A stretch of DNA of 64,000 bases from Fragilaria crotonensis (Eukaryota > Bacillariophyta > Fragilariophyceae > Fragilariales > Fragilariaceae), in NCBI GenBank assembly GCA_022925895.1, contig JAKSYS010000228.1, forward strand, positions 19,026 to 83,025, in the 5' to 3' direction. This document shows, piece by piece, positions 20,601-31,885 of this stretch. The notes under the pieces are model-generated. The model was not told the DNA's origin and ran no database searches. It saw nothing but the letters and a program-made list of their open reading frames with translations. Numbering within the stretch: position 1 is the stretch's first letter; each line of letters begins with the position of its first letter. The position numbers and the translations under genes are program-made.

Positions 20601-22082
20601 CTTGCTGCGCTTATCGTTTTTCATGCCATGATGCAGAACGTACGACGAACTTGCAACAGCGAAGAAAAACAGAAGGAGCAACAAAAGTCCCGTTTCCCTT
20701 TCATGACCCTTAACCTTTTCTTGAGATCCTTCAATCATACGAACGAGCTTCCCTTGCGCTGAAGAGAAGCCCGTGCGTAGACAAAAGGCAAGGGCTCCGC
20801 CGTCTGGGGGAGACGGAATGGATGAGTAACGATCGACTTCCGAGGTCGCCTTGCACTGCAGCATTTTGGTCCCGGCGTACATAATATGAGATTTGTGGGC
20901 TGTCTTCATTGCGAGCACATCGCCCTCAACTAATTCCACAAGCCCCTCTTTCATCTGTGGTACAGACTCTCCAGTCAAGCTTGCTTCGTTAACGACCGTA
21001 CTACCTCTCAAAAGAAGAAGATCTGCCGGCACCACGTCGCCCCCTTCATCTTCAATCATTCCGCGCTTATTACCATCACTTTTAGCATAATGCGGTTTGA
21101 TTCTGGTCAAGGACATTAAATCACCAGGTAACAAATCTGTCGACTCAATTTGCACCCATCTCCGGACACGATGCACCCACACAGGTCGGATTTTATTTCC
21201 CATGCCCCGGAGGGCCTGTAACGATTTGAGTCTCGAAAAGACAACTGTCGCTTCGAACGTGAACACCATAAACAACGTGAATGCAGAATACTGCCAGTAG
21301 TCATCGAGCATCCAGAGAATGATGCAAAATAGTTGGAAAACAGTAAAAGGGCCGAGGAGTTGTTTCTTGTACATTTCACCAAAGGTAGGCTGTTTGATTT
21401 CAAAGGCATTAGGACCATAACGAAGCTTTGTTAAAAGGATTTGAGCGTCGTCTTTAAAGCCCTTCCACGAATCCCAAAACGGCAGCGGGATGTCAGTCCG
21501 ACAACGAATCTTGGTCCAACTATGTTCTTCCATATCCAACACATAGCGACGACGATGATACTCGAACGTTATACCCAAGATAGGAAAATAGACAAGGGGC
21601 ACCAGGACGTGGGGGCCCTTGGCAGGAATAACACGGGCGTGAGTTGGCAAGGCATTCGGAATGTCCGAAATTGAATGATCAACTTCTTTTCCTTCCTTTT
21701 GGTGTTCTTCTGCGTCAAGGTTGAGTTCCAACATGTCATCTGGCAGAGTGATGTTTTCCGCCTTTACTTCTTGATAGTTAATCCATGTATGAAAGGCCAC
21801 CGACCAGTGCTGCAAAAGCAACACCAACGCATGAAGCGTAACCAATATGCCTAACAACAACGTTGGAAAGAAGGACGTTGCATATCGACTAGGCACACGC
21901 ATGTGCTTAGGCAGGGAATCCAGAACATTGCGTTCCTTCTCACGTTTCTTGCGAGCAGCGTGTTCTTCCAAATCCATATCCATCCAGTCGAAAAAGCCCA
22001 TCTTATTCGCCGGGCGATCAGGATCATTGATGTCGCCAAGAGAGTGTTCCAGTTCGGCTCTCATTTTTGTCTGACCTTCCAT
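17631..22082 (-). CDS. SPF1: P5A-type ATPase (ATP13A1/SPF1 family), ER helix dislocase
   Basis: A single exon of 1483 aa from ATG 22082 (MEGQTKMRAELEH; GTC-ATG-G context; ATG 22091 is an alternative). The P5A signature PPELPMQMALAVNNSL lies at ~507, the phosphorylated aspartate in DKTGTLTTDE at ~553 and the hinge GDGANDVGALK at ~940. Residues ~972-1150 form a long charged, coiled-coil-rich insertion between the P domain and the last membrane helices; P5A pumps have an arm-like extension here, but this one is long. P5A ATPases sit in the ER and extract mistargeted mitochondrial tail-anchored or wrongly oriented helices. The family is usually ~1150-1250 aa; the surplus is the insertion plus N- and C-terminal extensions. 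Catalytic motifs are intact. Confidence 0.92.
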   Translation of the reverse strand: MEGQTKMRAELEHSLGDINDPDRPANKMGFFDWMDMDLEEHAARKKREKERNVLDSLPKHMRVPSRYATSFFPTLLLGILVTLHALVLLLQHWSVAFHTWINYQEVKAENITLPDDMLELNLDAEEHQKEGKEVDHSISDIPNALPTHARVIPAKGPHVLVPLVYFPILGITFEYHRRRYVLDMEEHSWTKIRCRTDIPLPFWDSWKGFKDDAQILLTKLRYGPNAFEIKQPTFGEMYKKQLLGPFTVFQLFCIILWMLDDYWQYSAFTLFMVFTFEATVVFSRLKSLQALRGMGNKIRPVWVHRVRRWVQIESTDLLPGDLMSLTRIKPHYAKSDGNKRGMIEDEGGDVVPADLLLLRGSTVVNEASLTGESVPQMKEGLVELVEGDVLAMKTAHKSHIMYAGTKMLQCKATSEVDRYSSIPSPPDGGALAFCLRTGFSSAQGKLVRMIEGSQEKVKGHERETGLLLLLLFFFAVASSSYVLHHGMKNDKRSKYELLLHCIMIVTSVIPPELPMQMALAVNNSLMTLMKMGIFCTEPFKVPIAGKLNSCLFDKTGTLTTDELVAVGVCEPANLQKKGSADDSLLTPMFKLGGEAALVLAGCHSLVFIDDETTGDPLESASLKSLRWTLSPTSGNVVPMVATEKKKGGVSIDIKGSGAIDELEILTRHHFSSKLQCMSCVVRSSSRKAFAVAKGSPEAIGNMLTNKPTGYDEKAKYLAKEGYRVIALACKPLNSNSDVDAAKDSRAACEQKLTFAGFIAFTCRVRKDTANVLKRLKEGGMSIAMVTGDAILTAIHVAKEVRICEPIAGDDGEEELFEVEKNEELRKLLESKRSLKAAAKQSALQFKPILILEQKNGSMFWASYDDESKVADFSASEIPELSRKYDLATTGKSLAAAFEYDEGTRSQLEYFKVFARMTPDAKETVIECLHSVGKLCLMCGDGANDVGALKQADVGVALLTGFGDLNVDRGEEVVKKKVEEKKDNQVMAIVSEEHLEAMRSLPKMLLKAKIRQMGADPDKYPELSEKADLLKLYEIKARESFIKRNEQKKALADAQMSKAELQAKARADTAEKQRRMLARVAELEAQGEQWATFKAMKEFYQEEANNVKAKQRQFGTVEGSAAAMASQFEDMESGELPMVKLGDASVAAPFTSKMPSIRSCVDIVRQGRCTLVSSIQMYQILALNCLISSYSLSVLYLDGVKYGDTQMTAMGMLGSISFMSVSRSKPLDKLSKVRPLTSIFHPALFISLLGQFSIHLAVMMLATQSAKQHLPPGYEPDLDGIFKPGILNTVVFLVSNVQQVCVFVVNLQGRPFMTGLTENRPLLWSLLGTFILTFMFATESAPGLNKYFQLVPFPDDKFRDYVLTLLVIDVCATFILDRVLKFIFCPKILFASVEGTTLKDVFGLSRTILVMGFLMYSFLGNDQTWEGLMLQEGRFEELGLNGTNITNSTNGTIAEALVDVVKGAAECVGEACLATAVDGSVDEF

Positions 22083-23731
22083 GACTATCATGCAACATAC
22101 CGGAAGATATGAGCAAGGGCAGAGAGAACGAAAGCAGAGAGATGCAGGGTGAGAACCTTCTATGTCATAAGAAGTTGGCAATGCACTTGATCATATATCC
22201 TTTATCGATTCTTATCCGAGGTACAGATTTTCGGTATTCACCAATGACAATTTGCGTATTTACGAACCTTGAAATCCTTCTCGATCCGCTTTTTCGAGAA
22301 ATAATTGATAAGGCTGCCCGATTGTCGAAATGACATAGATCACTTGATAGACGTAGCATAACAAAAAGACAACATGATAAAGGCGGAACCGTCTTTTGCC
22401 AATCCCAGCTGCTAGCTTGGCTTTGTACAGATGCACCCGGTGGATGCGTTTGCTGTCGCACTCCATGGTAAAATTGATCACTCTAGTAGCACAAGGCGAA
22501 AGGCGAGGAAAATGAGTTTTACGGAGGCGAAAGGAACCTGCCTGAGCTGTATGACATGTGCATTTATCTGCAAGTGTCATGGACAGACGAATAATTTCGA
22601 AGCTCGAAGTTCCGAGATTTTGGAGAGACACTCTACCGTACGTAGTACTACTATATAGTATCGTACATTGTACATTACTGGAGTATTCAATAATGCTCGT
22701 ACTTCGAAATACTTCGGAGCAGTGCATGACATTTGATATGAAAACGATACCCGCAGCCGCAGCCGGCCGATTTTCCCCAGCCTCTGTTGGCCGCAGCCGG
22801 CCGTACGCCACTCAGTGTGGGCCGGCCGTACCCGTGCGCACACCAACAGTCCATACCCGTACTCGGCCCGCATTCGAAGTATGCCTGCCCGTAGCCGGCC
22901 GCCATCGCACTGTGCATGACCGTACCTGGCCGTTGACCGTACTGTCCGACACAGTGCACAGTACACCTACCACCGGTAGTGCAAGTGTAGTACAGTACAT
23001 AGTACATAGTACAGTACAGTACTCCTTGCGGTGCTACCAATGGTTAGTACTATCATTCAACAGACCTTGAGCAAACGTTTACGCCCATCAGCCCATCGCC
23101 ATACAGTCGCGTAGGTGAGTACAGATATGATGTTTGATTTGTGTACATGTAGTATGTAGTAGGGGTACATATAAGTGCCTTCTACAGTACCTTCAACTAC
23201 CGGTAGTAGTATGTCATATGCACATTGAACAGACAGCTGACAGTTGTAATACGTCCTACGTAAGATGTCAGTGTAAAGATATCAGATATCAACACGAGTT
23301 TAAGTTGTGAGGTGACACGTCGAATTTGGAATTCGCAACTGGTAGCAAAATCGTATCGTGCTCTTCATGCGGATCCAAATCATCATCAATCATCTCAACT
23401 TTTGCTCGTCGAGTCAAGAAAGTCACTCGATCGGTTTAGAAGTTGCGGCGATACATGTACAACGTACACCGTGTACTGTAACTGTACTCGGTGTACTAAT
23501 CCGGAGTCCGAGCAAAAGCCTGCTACAAACGGTCACATACCACATACCTTCCCTGCTGTTACGTTTGCCTTGAGAACAAAATACGAAACCAAATGAAGCT
23601 ACAATTTTTGGAACTTGGAACATGAAGCGCAGCATGGATTGGAAGAGGGTTGAAAAGGAGAAATACTTTCAAAAAGGAGCTCTTTCCGAGGAGCTAGTTT
23701 CTGCAGGTACATCTACCGTACTATGTAGAAG
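22083..23731. other. Intergenic, repeat-rich and GTAC-rich
   Basis: Contains the GC-rich CGGCCG repeat (22718-22935). It is followed by stretches dominated by GTAC, AGTAC and ACCGGTAGT words (about 22936-23260). ORFs here are short and overlap in several frames; none is convincing. Confidence 0.5.
22718..22935. repeat. GC-rich CGGCCG dispersed repeat, copy A
   Basis: Dense GCCGGCC/CGGCCG palindromic words in otherwise moderate-GC DNA. Read on the minus strand it matches the block at 32.4-32.5 kb: CGGCCGGCCCAC, then GGCCGGCTGCGGCCAAC, then ATGTCATGCACTGCT. The two copies are therefore in inverted orientation on either side of the hAT gene and the satellite array. Confidence 0.7.
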
Positions 23732-25906
23732 TTAAAGGTCAAGATTTGAACGCATGAAGAGCAGGATGTCGAGGGTGGAAGCTTTCAAGCCATTGCGTTT
23801 TGCCGTCAGTGTGTTGCCTGCATCTGAAAAGTTACACTCAGATTTGGAGCTGGAGGCCGGAATACACAGTATTGATCTTGCGACAAGTGCCAGTGAGGGA
23901 AAGCTCGCGCTATTGGTTGACCACCAAGCCAGCAATCGTCCCGGTGCACTCTCAAGATCCACCTTGACAGCTTTGCCTAGCTTAAGGGCAAAGTACTCTG
24001 ACAGTTCTCGAGAAGCTCTGAGTGTGGTGTCGATCTGAGGAGGAGAATGGTCTTCATCCTCATCCTCGTCTGATGAGCTAGCTAAAGTTGTTGCCGTCGA
24101 TGAAGTTCGGATGGCAAGCTTGGGGCGTTTGAGAGGACGGGATGGTCGTCGCAAAGAACTTGTCGGGAATTTCTCCTTCTCCGCAGGATCCTTTATAAAT
24201 GCAGCAAAGATCTTGGTCAATCGCATGAGCTCAGCCTTGGCTTCCTCAATATCACTCTTTCGCACTCCCAATAGATGTAGCCTGGACTTTTGTCGAGGGT
24301 CAAGCATTGCGGCAATGACATGGTGTCTGCAGATAGACCATTTGCTTTTGATCTGGTTTTGAAGGAGAACCTTGATTGAAATGACATCCTCTGAATCTGG
24401 TTGAATTGTCTCGGTGACATTTCCATTGGAATCCTTTATCTCAATGGCAACCGTTACAGCTTCACAATGCTGTAACAATCGATTCCGCCAGAATGGAACA
24501 AGATGAATAGTAGGTGTTTTGAAGCATTCCAATGCCAATGTTGCTGATTTGAAAAGGCTTAGCAATCGGACAATCTCCACCAACAGTTGAAAATCAACAA
24601 CATCAATCTTCTTCTCTCTTCTTGCACCTTTCTGGAGCAAAAGCTTTCGACATTCTTGGAACTGTATTCGTATAGAGTCGAGCATTGTAAGTAGCCCATA
24701 CCAGCGGGTTGCAATCTCCTGCTTAAGCTTAGGGGCAAGCATACTGTTCAAGCCTGACTTCTTGCAATAGGCAACTAGCTCTTTGCAATGTGTGATCATC
24801 TCGAAGACTTCAGAAGCTCTGTCCTGAAATTCATAAAATGGCGCAGATTTCTTTCCATCAATTGTCATGGTTTTCTTGGCCAAAACTGTGTTTATCACAG
24901 TTCCAATCTTATGATCCGAGCAAGGAACCCACACATACTGGCTTGGCAGGCCATCGCCGGAGTGGTTGTTGGATGCAGAGTCTGTAACAACAATTAGTTG
25001 CTCGTCTGAGGCCTTCCCTGTGACACCACTGGTTTCAAATGAGCGATATGGTTCAACAACCAAGTTGAACTCGTTAAGAATCGCTGCACCAGTATGGCTA
25101 ACATTTGGGAATGCATTTACCTGAAGGGTGCGGTCATGAAGACACCACAAATCATCAATGAAGTGGATTGTGACCGACAAGAAGGACTGCTGATGATTAT
25201 CATCAGTCCAAATGTCCAGTGTGAATGCTGCCCAAAGACCGCACTTGAAATGGCTTTGGATGATGGACTTAAGAATGTCTCTTGTCAATGCACATCTCGT
25301 TGTCAATGATCTCTTGACAGTGACTTGATCGGGCAGCAGATCTTCAACTCGCATTGGATTCTTTGAGGATACTCCAATGTCAAGTACATTCTGCAGAAGT
25401 GAGCGAAATCCCTTTCCAGAGACAATCGAGAATGGGCGGATGTCCAATGCACACATGTCCCCTAATGATCTTGAGATTAGTTGTTTCTGTCCACCATTTG
25501 GCTGAACAGTTGCCTTCGCAAAATTTATCATGCTATGAGAACCGCCAGGTGCAATATCCAAGACACGACACTTATGCTTGTTTAAAGCTGATGTGCCCGT
25601 TTGAGAACTGTACACATACAGTGTCTCACACTCATGGCACGCAACAAAGGTTGATTTCCTTTGTGCTGTTGTACTTGTTGCGGATGTATCATCCCCAACA
25701 CATTGAATGAAAACAACTGGCTTGTTGTTTTCAGTAACACACACTGGACCGAACCTTTTCCAGAGTGGTAGAGACGAAGGCTTGGTGGTCTTGTTGTACT
25801 GCAGTATTCGAAATTGCTGATCCGATTGACTCAGAGATGTTGCAATTAACTGTTTAAACTCCGACAACGATTGCCCTGTCAATTCCTGGTGCACAATATG
25901 AGACAT
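23732..25906 (-). CDS. hAT-superfamily transposase
   Basis: A single open frame of 724 aa from ATG 25906 (MSHIVHQELTGQ). Residues ~49-113 form a BED-like zinc finger (W49, C90, C93, H111, C113). The RNase H-like core has the hAT first-Asp motif TLDIWTDDN and the second-Asp motif VVTDSASNNHSG. The C-terminal dimerisation region is typical: LLAWWSTNSASFPSLALVARSILCIPASSSKSECNFS, with EC in place of the usual ER, then KRNGL and LFMRSNLDL. An Asp/Glu run (SSDEDEDEDHS) lies before it. The frame is intact, so the copy may be young or domesticated. I found no convincing terminal inverted repeats or 8-bp target duplication nearby, so the element's borders are unknown. Confidence 0.88.
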   Translation of the reverse strand: MSHIVHQELTGQSLSEFKQLIATSLSQSDQQFRILQYNKTTKPSSLPLWKRFGPVCVTENNKPVVFIQCVGDDTSATSTTAQRKSTFVACHECETLYVYSSQTGTSALNKHKCRVLDIAPGGSHSMINFAKATVQPNGGQKQLISRSLGDMCALDIRPFSIVSGKGFRSLLQNVLDIGVSSKNPMRVEDLLPDQVTVKRSLTTRCALTRDILKSIIQSHFKCGLWAAFTLDIWTDDNHQQSFLSVTIHFIDDLWCLHDRTLQVNAFPNVSHTGAAILNEFNLVVEPYRSFETSGVTGKASDEQLIVVTDSASNNHSGDGLPSQYVWVPCSDHKIGTVINTVLAKKTMTIDGKKSAPFYEFQDRASEVFEMITHCKELVAYCKKSGLNSMLAPKLKQEIATRWYGLLTMLDSIRIQFQECRKLLLQKGARREKKIDVVDFQLLVEIVRLLSLFKSATLALECFKTPTIHLVPFWRNRLLQHCEAVTVAIEIKDSNGNVTETIQPDSEDVISIKVLLQNQIKSKWSICRHHVIAAMLDPRQKSRLHLLGVRKSDIEEAKAELMRLTKIFAAFIKDPAEKEKFPTSSLRRPSRPLKRPKLAIRTSSTATTLASSSDEDEDEDHSPPQIDTTLRASRELSEYFALKLGKAVKVDLESAPGRLLAWWSTNSASFPSLALVARSILCIPASSSKSECNFSDAGNTLTAKRNGLKASTLDILLFMRSNLDL

Positions 25907-26945
25907 TGAAAGCAATAAAAGAAAAAAGAAAAGGATCGCTTTGTGGCAATAGTCAACAAGAACCAACACTATGATACTACTAGAGAGCTGAGTGTCGGGG
26001 CATACGTCACCTTTACTACAGGATTTTATGATTTTTTGGATATCTTCAACTTGCAGCAACGCCCAATAGGAATATTAGGAGATTGTTTGACTTCATATTT
26101 CATTAATATTGGCATGAGAAATATGCATATATTTGGAATGTGTTGATGACGCATGTTACCACGCTACCTGTTACCATATTTATGAACACAAGTTCCAGTA
26201 GAACGACAACATTAATGAGAGGTAATTGCAGTATTTTGTCAATCACTGCTGGACACTGGACAAGCAGATATCCTTGTAGTACAGTATAGAAGAGCATTAA
26301 CGTTACTAAAGTAACATTATCATCGATGATCCCTTACTTCAAATATTGAGGCCATACATCAAAAATACTAGTACTCTGAAAACAGCAGTATATTCACATG
26401 TTATTCCTACTGTTTTGAATGTTATTTTAGATTCTTTGGTAACACTGTGGGTACTCATAGTTGTTTAATTCCTCACGACTGGAGTTGCAACTCGGACAAA
26501 ACCTTGCAAAGATGCAGTGGCAGTGGCTGTGGCTGTGGCAATGGCAGCGGTAGCAGCAGCGGGTACAGAGGCAACAGAGAAACCAAAGGCAGATGCCAGG
26601 AAAAGGAAGGCAAGTACAAAATTGCTGCTGGGGGTACTATACAAAAGAAACGTGCTGTAAAGAAAAACAGAAAAGAAACAGGAGAAGAGGAAAATTTGAT
26701 TGAAGTGGCACAAGAGGCAGCTGCTGCAAAGAAAGGGCAATCACAGAAACATGTCACGGCTATGGATGCATATGTATAATTGGTGCTTAAAACACGCTGT
26801 TTTAAAACAGCTGGATAACAAAACTTCTTTCACGCAATTGTAAAAAGTGAATAATTGATTAGCGATAAGGGTTAAGGGGGTTGCAAGATGCAACAGTTTG
26901 AACTTACAAACTTCACTTGTCATGGTTTATGAAGGCTGTTTTGAG
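25907..26945. other. Intergenic between transposase and satellite
   Basis: AT-rich sequence with a low-complexity GGCAGTGGCTGTGG-type stretch at about 26515-26575. A 110-codon ORF (26447-26779) covers this; it is Gly/Ser then Lys-rich, recognises no family and may be a by-product of simple sequence. It may include the 5' part of the hAT element. Confidence 0.5.
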
Positions 26946-29900
26946 TAAGTCTGCATGATGAAGACCCATTGAGCAGTTGTCACTCTTGCCCTTGTCAGAG
27001 ATATTGATTCAACTCCAAGGTGATGTAAAGTGGCAGTTCCTTGGCCCCAGTTTGAAGCCTAAGGAATCCAATTCATAGGAAAATGTTCTGTCATAGCATC
27101 ATTGTCATGTATCAGACAACAAGACACTCAGGCATTGGTATCACTGCAGGACAAACATTGGTTGTGCAGCAGTCATTCCGGTCCTTGTCACAATTGGCAA
27201 TTTTGTCCCATGGTAAAACAAATTGGCAGTTGTCCCCAGTTTGAAGCACAAGGAATCACATCCAATGTAAAATGGCCTATGATACAATCATTGTCATGCA
27301 TCTGACAAGACACACAGGTATTTGTAAGTCTGCATGATGAAGACCCATTGAGCAGTTGTCACTCTTGTCCTTGTCAGAGATATTGATTCAACTCCAAGGT
27401 GATGTAAAGTGGCAGTTCCTTGTCCCCAGTTTGAAGCCTAAGGATTCACATTCATTAGATAATGTTCAATCATAACATCATTGTCATGCATCAGACAAGA
27501 CACTCAGGCATTGGTATCATTGCAGGAGAAACATTGGTTGTGCAGCTGTCATTCCTGTCCTTGACACTATTGGCAATATCGTCCCATGGTAAAACAAATC
27601 AGGAGTTGTCCCCATTTTGAAGCAAAAGGAATCACATCCAATGTAAAATGCCCAGTGATACAATCATTGTCATGCATCTGATAAGACACACAGGTATTTG
27701 TAAGTCTGCATGATGAAGACCCATTGAGCAGTTGTCACTCTTGTCCTTGTCAGAGATTTTGATTCAACTCCAATGTGATGCAAAGTGGCAGTTCCTTGTC
27801 CCCAGTTTGAAGCCTAAGGATTCACATTCATTAGATAATGTTCTGTCATAACATCATTGTCATGCATCAGACAAGACACTCAGGCATTGGTATCACTGCA
27901 GGACAAACATTGGTTGAGCAGCAGTCATTCCTGTCCTTGACACAATTGGCAATTTTGTCCCATGGTAAAACAAATCGGCGGTTGTCCCCAGTTTGAAGCA
28001 CAAGGAATCACATCCAATGTAAAATGGCCTATGATACAATCATTGTCATGCATCTGACAAGACACACAGGTATTTGTAAGTCTGCATGATGAAGACCCAT
28101 TGAGCAGTTGTCACTCTTGTCCTTGTCAGAGATTTTGATTCAACTCCAAGGTGATGCAAGTGGCAGTTCCTTGTCCCCAGTTTGAAGCCTAAGGAATCAC
28201 ATTCATTGGAAAATGTTCTGTCATAACATCAGTGTCATGCATCAGACAAGACACTCAGGAATTGGTATCACTGCATGACAAACATTGGTTGTGCAGCAGT
28301 CATTCCTGTCCTTGTCACAATTGGCAATTTCGTCCCATGGTAAAACAAATCGGCAGTTGTCCCCAGTTTGAAGCACAAGGAATCACATCCAATGTAAAAT
28401 GGCCTATGATACAATCATTGTCATGCATCTGACAAGACACACAGGTATTTGTAAGTCTGCATGATGAAGACCCATTGAGCAGTCGTCACTCTTGTCCTTG
28501 TCAGAGATTTTGATTCAACTCCAAGGTGATGCAAGTGGCAGTTCCTTGTCCCCAGTTTGAAGCCTAAGGAATCACATTCATTGGAAAATGTTCTGTCATA
28601 ACATCAGTGTCATGCATCAGACAAGACACTCAGGAATTGGTATCACTGCATGACAAACATTGGTTGTGCAGCAGTCATTCCTGTCCTTGTCACAATTGGC
28701 AATTTCGTCCCATGGTAAAACAAATCGGCAGTTGTCCCCAGTTTGAAGCACAAGGAATCACATCCAATGTAAAATGGCCTATGATACAATCATTGTCATG
28801 CATCTGACAAGACACACTGGTATTTGTAAGTCTTCATGATGAAGACCCATTGAGCAGTCGTCACTCTTGTCCTTCTCAGAGATTTTGATTCAACTCCAAG
28901 GTGATGCAAAGTGGCAGTTCCTTGTCCCCAGTTTGAAGCCTAAGGAATCACATTCATTAGATGATGTTCTGTCATAGCATCATTGTCATGTATCAGACAA
29001 GACACTCAGGCATTGGTATCACTGCAGGAGAAACATTGGTTGTGCAGCTGTCATTCCTGTCCTTGACACAATTGGCAATATCGTCCCATTGTAAAACAAA
29101 TCAGGAGTTGTCCCCAGTTTGAAACATAAGGAATCACATCCAATGTAAAATGCCCAGTGATACAATCATTGTCATGCATCTGATAAGACACACAGGTATT
29201 TGTAAGTCTGCATGATGAAGACCCATTGAGCAGTTGTCACTCTTGTCCTTCTCAGAGAGTTTGATTCAACTCAAGGTGATGCAAGTGGCAGTTCCTTGTC
29301 CCCATTTTGAAGCCTAAGGATTCACATTCATTAGATAATGTTCTGCCATAGCATCATTGTCATGTATCAGACAAGACACTCAGGCATTGGTATCACTGCA
29401 GGACAAACATTGGTTGTGCAGCAGTCATTCCTGTCCTTGACACAATTGGCAATTTTGTCCCATGGTAAAACAAATCAGGAGTTGTCCCCAGTTTGATGCA
29501 CAAGGAATCACATCCAATGTAAAATGCCCAATGATACAATCATTGTCATGCATCTGACAAGACACACTGGTATTTGTAAGTCTGCATGATGAAGACCCAT
29601 TGAGCAGTTGTCACTTTTGTCCTTCTCAGAGATTTTGATTCAACTCCAAGGTGATGCAAGTGGCAGTTCCTTGTCCCCAGTTTGAAGCCTAAGGAATCAC
29701 ATTCATTGGAAAATGTTCAATCATAACATCATTGTCATGCATCAGACAAGACACTCAGGCATTGGTATCATTGCAGGAGAAACATTGGTTGTGCAGCTGT
29801 CATTCCTGTCCTTGACACAATTGGCAATATCGTCCCATTGTAAAACAAATCAGGAGTTGTCCCCAGTTTGAAACATAAGGAATCACATCCAATGTAAAAT

Positions 29901-31885
29901 GCCCAGTGATACAATCATTGTCATGCATCTGATAAGACACACAGGTATTTGTAAGTCTGCATGATGAAGACCCATTGAGCAGTTGTCACTCTTGTCCTTC
30001 TCAGAGAGTTTGATTCAACTCCAAGGTGATGCAAGTGGCAGTTCCTTGTCCCCATTTTGAAGCCTAAGGATTCACATTCATTAGATGATGTTCTGCCATA
30101 GCATCATTGTCATGTATCAGACAAGACACTCAGGCATTGGTATCACTGCAGGACAAACATTGGTTGTGCAGCAGTCATTCCTGTCCTTGACACAATTGGC
30201 AATTTTGTCCCATGGTAAAACAAATCAGGAGTTGTCCCCAGTTTGATGCACAAGGAATCACATCCAATGTAAAATGCCCAATGATACAATCATTGTCATG
30301 CATCTGACAAGACACACTGGTATTTGTAAGTCTGCATGATGAAGACCCATTGAGCAGTTGTCACTTTTGTCCTTCTCAGAGATTTTGATTCAACTCCAAG
30401 GTGATGCAAGTGGCAGTTCCTTGTCCCCAGTTTGAAGCCTAAGGAATCACATTCATTGGAAAATGTTCAATCATAACATCATTGTCATGCATCAGACAAG
30501 ACACTCAGGCATTGGTATCATTGCAGGAGAAACATTGGTTGTGCAGCTGTCATTCCTGTCCTTGACACAATTGGCAATATCGTCCCATTGTAAAACAAAT
30601 CAGGAGTTGTCCCCAGTTTGAAACATAAGGAATCACATCCAATGTAAAATGCCCAGTGATACATCATTGTCATGCATCTGATAAGACACACAGGTATTTG
30701 TAAGTCTGCATGATGAAGACCCATTGAGCAGTTGTCACTCTTGTCCTTCTCAGAGAGTTTGATTCAACTCCAAGGTGATGCAAGTGGCAGTTCCTTGTCC
30801 CCATTTTGAAGCCTAAGGATTCACATTCATTAGATGATGTTCTGCCATAGCATCATTGTCATGTATCAGACAAGACACTCAGGCATTGGTATCACTGCAG
30901 GACAAACATTGGTTGTGCAGCAGTCATTCCTGTCCTTGACACAATTGGCAATTTTGTCCCATGGTAAAACAAATCAGGAGTTGTCCCCAGTTTGATGCAC
31001 AAGGAATCACATCCAATGTAAAATGGCCTATGATACAATCATTGTCATGCATCTGACAAGACACACAGGTATTTGTAAGTCTGCATGATGAAGACCCATT
31101 GAGCATTTGTCACTCTTGTCCTTGTCAGAGATTTTGATTCAACTCCAAGGTGATGCAAGTGGCAGTTCCTTGTCCCCAGTTTGAAGCCTAAGGATTCACA
31201 TTCATTCAATAATGTTCTGCCATAGCATCATTGTCATGTATCAGACAAGACACTCAGGCATTGGTATCACTGCAGGACAAACATTGGTTGAGCAGCAGTC
31301 ATTCCGGTCCTTGACACAATTGGCAATTTTGTCCTATTGTAAAACAAATCGGCAGTTGTCCCCAGTTTGAAGCACAAGGAATCACATCCAATGTAAAATG
31401 GCCTATGATACAATCATTGTCATGCATCTGACAGGACACACAGGTATTTGTAAGTCTGCATGATGAAGACCCATTGAGCAGTTGTCACTCTTGTCCTTGT
31501 CAGAGACTTGCTTTGATTCAACTCCAAGGTGATGCAAGTGGCAGTTCCTTGTCCCCAGTTTGAAGCCTAAGGATTCACATTCATTAGATAAGATTTTGTC
31601 ATAGCATCATTGTCATGTATCAGACAAGACACTCAGGCATTAGTATCACTGCAGGACAAACATTGGTTGTGCAGCTGTCATTCCTCCTGTCCTTGTCACA
31701 ATCTGCAATTTTGTCCCATGGTAAAACAAATCGGCAGTTGTCCCCAGTTTGAAGCACAAGGAATCACATTCAATGTAAAATGCCCTATTATTCAATCATT
31801 GCCATGCATCTGACAAGACACACAGGTATTTGTAAGTCTGCATGATGAAGACCCATTGAGCAGTTGTCACTCTTGTCCTTGTTGT
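26946..31885. repeat. Satellite array: ~13 copies of a ~375-bp dimeric unit
   Basis: The landmark AAGTCTGCATGATGAAGACC recurs near 26946, 27326, 27703, 28078, 28453, 28828 (one change), 29205, 29578, 29954, 30328, 30702, 31077, 31453 and 31835, a period of about 375 bp. Each unit consists of two related halves of about 187-190 bp; both halves carry CCCCAGTTTGAAGC and ATCATTGTCATGCATC. Some neighbouring units are nearly identical (28078-28453 and 28453-28828), and a ~750-bp block starting near 29700 repeats almost exactly from 30450. The array is therefore hierarchical and still being homogenised. It has no coding content; the 66-68 codon ORFs recur with the unit. Confidence 0.95.

Noticed and set aside
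26447-26779. 110-codon Gly/Ser then Lys-rich ORF
   Set aside because: Composition follows a simple-sequence run; no family and no upstream exon found.
27102-31813. Repeated ORFs of 66-68 codons inside the satellite
   Set aside because: They recur with the ~375-bp unit on either strand, change or vanish with small indels, and show no coding signature.
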